Shown here: positions 61,376 to 64,000 of the stretch, piece after piece
How the letters are laid out: every line of letters begins with the position of its first letter
Position numbering within the stretch: position 1 is the stretch's first letter
Origin: Lachnospiraceae bacterium
GTDB lineage: Bacteria > Bacillota > Clostridia > Lachnospirales > Lachnospiraceae
Direction: 5' to 3'
Assembly (NCBI GenBank): GCA_017472605.1
Contig: JAFUPV010000052.1
Coordinates: 60,281 to 124,280 of the forward strand
DNA: 64,000 bases
Translations under genes and position numbers: made by a program
Notes under the pieces: generated by a model
Seen by the model: only the letters and a program-made list of their open reading frames with translations
Databases searched by the model: none
Told to the model about the DNA's origin: nothing

Positions 61376-61486
61376 TTACACATCCAGCCGCTGACGCTCC
61401 ACCAGCGCGGCAAACCTGCCTCCCCTGGCGATCCGCCCGCTGTAGGTGCCGCCAGCCACAGCATCCAGTTCATCCCCGGAATTTTC
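61376..61486 (-). pseudogene. Remnant of a second Nif11-type RiPP precursor
   Basis: Directly after the intact precursor, in another frame, the minus strand reads ENSGDELDAVAGG-TYSGRIARGGRFAALVERQ... and stops at 61378-61376. DELDAVAGG repeats the leader end KELDAVAGG of the intact gene. The upstream two thirds of the leader and any start codon are missing, so it is a decayed duplicate. Its core of 23 residues has no cysteine and is rich in arginine, unlike the intact CxC core. Confidence 0.6.
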
Positions 61487-61838
61487 AATCAAATTTCGCG
61501 TAATCCTCGCCCTCACCGGCACCTACGCAGACGCAGCGCGCATCACCATGTTCCGTTTCTCCGCCGCCGCCCAGCACACAGGCGCATACCTTGTAACCCC
61601 TGGAGGCCTCTCCGCCGCCGCCGACAAAGCAGACACAGTACGCGCCTCCGGCCACCGCATCCAGCTCCTTCTCGGAAATTTCACCTTCCGGCGGAACGAT
61701 GTCCGTCATGGTAAGTTCGATACCCAGTTCGTTTGCCAGCGCAATGATCTGCCCGTAGTCGTCCGCCGCCTGCAGACGTTTCGTCAGTGCCTGATCCGCA
61801 GATACCTTTGCCAAAAATTTCTTCATTGTTTCCGTCAT
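61485..61838 (-). CDS. Nif11-type RiPP precursor peptide with three 17-residue CxC core units
   Basis: 117 residues. Residues 1-60 are a Nif11-like leader (MKKFLAKVSADQALTKRLQ, YGQIIALANELGIELT, SEKELDAV) ending at a double-glycine site AVAGG (65). The core divides into three units of exactly 17: YCVCFVGGGGEASRGYK, VCACVLGGGGETEHGDA and RCVCVGAGEGEDYAKFD, with CxC at 68/70, 85/87 and 102/104. A Nif11 leader with a GG site marks a ribosomal peptide that is modified and exported; the chemistry is unknown, and no modifying enzyme or exporter is inside the window. AGGAG lies 8 bases before the start. Confidence 0.85.
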   Translation of the reverse strand: MTETMKKFLAKVSADQALTKRLQAADDYGQIIALANELGIELTMTDIVPPEGEISEKELDAVAGGAYCVCFVGGGGEASRGYKVCACVLGGGGETEHGDARCVCVGAGEGEDYAKFD

Positions 61839-61904
61839 GTCTGTTTCTCCTTTCTCATGTCTGAATTCTTCGGAAGAATCCCCTTCATCAGCTCCGTAGT
61901 CCTG

Positions 61905-61997
61905 TCACCCGGCGGCGAAGAAAACAGTTCTCATCTGTGATCGTAACCAGAGCATATGATTCTGTTTTTGTTTTGCACTCTCAGGCTGCTTTGTCAT
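61905..61997 (-). CDS. Possible 30-residue peptide between the sulfatase and the RiPP precursor
   Basis: ATG 61997 is preceded by AGGAG (9 bases) directly after the sulfatase stop and opens a frame of 30 codons: MTKQPESAKQ KQNHMLWLRS then QMRTVFFAAG and a stop. It has no known motif, and its existence rests only on the ribosome site and position. Confidence 0.25.
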   Translation of the reverse strand: MTKQPESAKQKQNHMLWLRSQMRTVFFAAG

Positions 61998-62020
61998 TTT
62001 CGTTTTCTCCTGTCAGCCGG

Positions 62021-64000
62021 TTACGGCTCGATGATGTTGAAGGGCATGATTCCCTGCATCGGGAACTGGTTCAGGCTCTGGGCAAACTGGATGATCAGCT
62101 CCGTGTCGCCCTCCATGGGAACAGCTGCCAGCCCCTCCTGATTGTTGTTCAGAAGATACAGCAGCGCGTTCTTCGGACAGGTGATGGACGCGTCCGCATC
62201 TGCGCGGTTTGTATCCGCATACACCAGCAGCACGCCGTTCTTCACATGAAGCACATACTGCTCCTGCAGATCGCTCAGGATCACATTGATGGTGAACTCT
62301 TTGTCTGCCATTGTCTGCTTGTCCATGAGGATGCCCATGTAGTCGAATATCATCTCCGGTGTCATCTGCAGCGCAAAACCGCTGCTTGTCGTCTGGGCTG
62401 CGTTCAGAGCCTGATTGCCCTCACGAAGTTCCAGCGCAGCTGTCAGATAGGCATTGCGCCACGGACCGGATTCTGCCTGATAGCCCAGCTGCTCCAGCGC
62501 GTCGGCGCACAGCAGACGAGCCGCTTCATTGTCCGGATCCGCATAGACGATGGTGTTGGTGATCTCCGCCACCCACTGGTATTCGCCCTTGTCAAAATCT
62601 TCTTTCGCCATGCGCAGCACTTCGTCTACGTCCCCAAGATATTCCACCCACTTCTCTGCGCTCTCGCCTGGAGTAAGCTGATCCAGGTTTACGGGATTGG
62701 CATCGTACCAGCCCATGTACTTCTGATACACCGCCTTCGAATTGTGCGCCACCGTGCCGTAATACTGGCGGGTATACCAGTTTTTCGCCAGCTCTTCGGG
62801 CAGTTCAATCATGTTGGAAATCTCGTCCGAGGTATAGCCCTGATTGATGTAGGTCAGCGTCTGGTCATTGATGAACTTGTAGACAGCTGCCGTATTCACC
62901 AGATAGTCGTTGATCACCTCATTGCCCCAGTGCGGCCAGTTGTGAGACTGGAACACAACTTCTGCTTCTGCTCCATAGCGGGTGATTGTCTCGGTAATAT
63001 ATCCGGCCCAGGCCGCGCCGTCACGCACCTGCGCGCCGCGCAGGGTGTAAAGGTTGTGCAGCGTTGCCGTGCAGTTCTCTGCGACCCACAGCGCTTCAAA
63101 CTGCGGGAACCAGGTGTTCATCTCGGCAGGTGCCTCCGTGCCGGGCGTCATCTGGAATTCCATCTCCACACCGTCGATGACAAGCGTTTCGCCGGTAGTT
63201 TTGATTTCATAAGTAGGTGCCAGGTAGGACACGGTTCCGGTGGACTGACCCATTCCGATGCCCTGTGCCATCTTTCCGGTCACGCCCGGTGTAAGCAGCA
63301 CGCCGTACTGATAGTTGGCACGGCGCGTCATAGCCTTGCCTGCGTAGACATTTTCCGCAATGGCATGCTCTGCAAAACCTTCCGGCACGATAACCGGAAT
63401 CTTGCCGCTGGCGATCTGTTCCTCAATGGACAGCGTGGAATCCGCTGCATCCTCAGCTGCCATCACGCCCAGAATGCCGCCAAAGTGATCGGCATGGGGA
63501 TGGGAAACGATGACCGCCTTCACCGGATAGCTGCCCAGATTTTTCTCGATCAGCTGCATGGCAGCCTGGGAGCACTCCACGCTCATCAGCGGGTCGAACA
63601 GAATCCAGCCCGTTTCGCCCTTCACCACCGTCAGGTTGGACATGTCGTAGCCGCGCACCTGGTAGATGCCCTCGCACACTTCAAACAGACCGTAGGCGTG
63701 GTTATTCTTCGTATTCTCCCAAAGGCTGGGATTTACGGTGTCCGGAGCGGTCTCATAGTCGTCAAGAAAGCTGTATGCTGCCTGACTCCACACAACCTTT
63801 CCGTCCTCATCCGTCAGCACAAGTTCCTGTGGCGCGTCAATCAGACCGCGCACCGCGTTTTCATATTCACTGGTGTCCTCGAAATCCAGCTGGGAATACA
63901 CAGCCGAGTTAATTTCTGTGGTATAGCTGCTGGCAGGCTTAGACTCCGCCGTCAGACCAAGCTCGTCTGTCAGGCTGATTTCCTCCGCGCAGACGCTGGC
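62021..64000 (-). CDS. Alkylsulfatase-like metallo-beta-lactamase (N-terminus off the window)
   Basis: At least 659 residues; the frame remains open through base 64000, where ...ASVCAEEISLTDELG looks like the end of a signal peptide, so little is missing. The metallo-beta-lactamase domain has VSHPHADHFGG (HxHxDH) plus NCTATLHNLYTLRGAQVRD and SHNWPHWGN, which are hallmarks of SdsA1-type alkylsulfatases. A dimerization domain and a C-terminal SCP2-like domain (GFALQMTPEMIFDYMGILMD) follow. It would hydrolyse sulfate esters, likely outside the cell. It lies 182 bases upstream of the RiPP precursor on the same strand; a link is unproven. Confidence 0.9.
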   Translation of the reverse strand, partial: ASVCAEEISLTDELGLTAESKPASSYTTEINSAVYSQLDFEDTSEYENAVRGLIDAPQELVLTDEDGKVVWSQAAYSFLDDYETAPDTVNPSLWENTKNNHAYGLFEVCEGIYQVRGYDMSNLTVVKGETGWILFDPLMSVECSQAAMQLIEKNLGSYPVKAVIVSHPHADHFGGILGVMAAEDAADSTLSIEEQIASGKIPVIVPEGFAEHAIAENVYAGKAMTRRANYQYGVLLTPGVTGKMAQGIGMGQSTGTVSYLAPTYEIKTTGETLVIDGVEMEFQMTPGTEAPAEMNTWFPQFEALWVAENCTATLHNLYTLRGAQVRDGAAWAGYITETITRYGAEAEVVFQSHNWPHWGNEVINDYLVNTAAVYKFINDQTLTYINQGYTSDEISNMIELPEELAKNWYTRQYYGTVAHNSKAVYQKYMGWYDANPVNLDQLTPGESAEKWVEYLGDVDEVLRMAKEDFDKGEYQWVAEITNTIVYADPDNEAARLLCADALEQLGYQAESGPWRNAYLTAALELREGNQALNAAQTTSSGFALQMTPEMIFDYMGILMDKQTMADKEFTINVILSDLQEQYVLHVKNGVLLVYADTNRADADASITCPKNALLYLLNNNQEGLAAVPMEGDTELIIQFAQSLNQFPMQGIMPFNIIEP

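Overview
The window looks like a chromosomal piece of an anaerobic, probably spore-forming member of the Clostridia, most like a Lachnospiraceae gut bacterium. The reasons are an oxygen-sensitive class III ribonucleotide reductase (nrdD/nrdG), a SPOCS/LysM spore-envelope protein, group II ECF vitamin transport, two Lpl/Yes-type sugar ABC systems, DegV and YesL family proteins, strong AGGAGG ribosome sites and consensus sigma-A promoters. Base composition is near 50% GC except for AT-rich patches at about 20.2-22.6 kb and 54.0-55.0 kb. I see no rRNA, tRNA, CRISPR array or insertion sequence.

Layout. 0-3.7 kb: a MacB-like ABC transporter (cut by the left edge) divergent from its response regulator/histidine kinase pair, with an ordered four-site operator between them. 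3.8-12.6 kb: MATE exporter, AAC(3)-like acetyltransferase, rarA, an ECF sigma/anti-sigma pair, an M20 peptidase and a P-loop kinase fusion. 12.6-15.9 kb: a complete ECF transporter operon behind its own promoter, structured leader and terminator. 16.0-20.1 kb: URO-D-like and DUF3842 pair, a 14-bp minisatellite, an AAA-ATPase/nuclease-fold protein and a NUDIX hydrolase. 20.2-22.2 kb: an AT-rich secreted serine protease plus Ig-fold protein. 22.6-25.7 kb: nrdD, a separate 53-residue glycyl-radical subunit and nrdG. 25.7-29.2 kb: MFS transporter, a CIRCE-controlled Hsp20 and a cysteine desulfurase carrying a repeat insertion. 29.4-36.5 kb: a sugar ABC transporter with a GH3 glycosidase and a divergent AraC regulator. 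36.7-40.9 kb: potABCD. 41-43.3 kb: hflKC behind a putative manganese (yybP-ykoY) riboswitch. 43.4-50.2 kb: a lipoprotein, fructokinase/manA, tdk, a DUF1858 protein and the SPOCS-LysM protein. 50.5-50.8 kb: an orphan structured RNA. 50.9-55 kb: degV with an in-frame stop, yesL, a membrane protein and an AT-rich GNAT toxin-like cassette. 55-61.2 kb: a second sugar ABC transporter with its YesMN two-component system. 61.3-64 kb: a Nif11-type RiPP precursor whose core is three exact 17-residue CxC units, a decayed second precursor, and an alkylsulfatase-like metallo-beta-lactamase that runs off the right edge.

The genes work mainly in modules: a regulator plus its transporter (MacB/two-component; YesMN/ABC; AraC/GH3-ABC), nucleotide supply (nrd operon, tdk), hexose phosphate entry (fructokinase with mannose-6-phosphate isomerase) and polyamine uptake (pot). 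The most novel items are the CxC-repeat RiPP precursor, the split anaerobic reductase, the riboswitch in front of hflKC, the unassigned ECF leader, the orphan RNA at 50.5 kb, and a family of intergenic hairpin repeats whose stems covary between copies.
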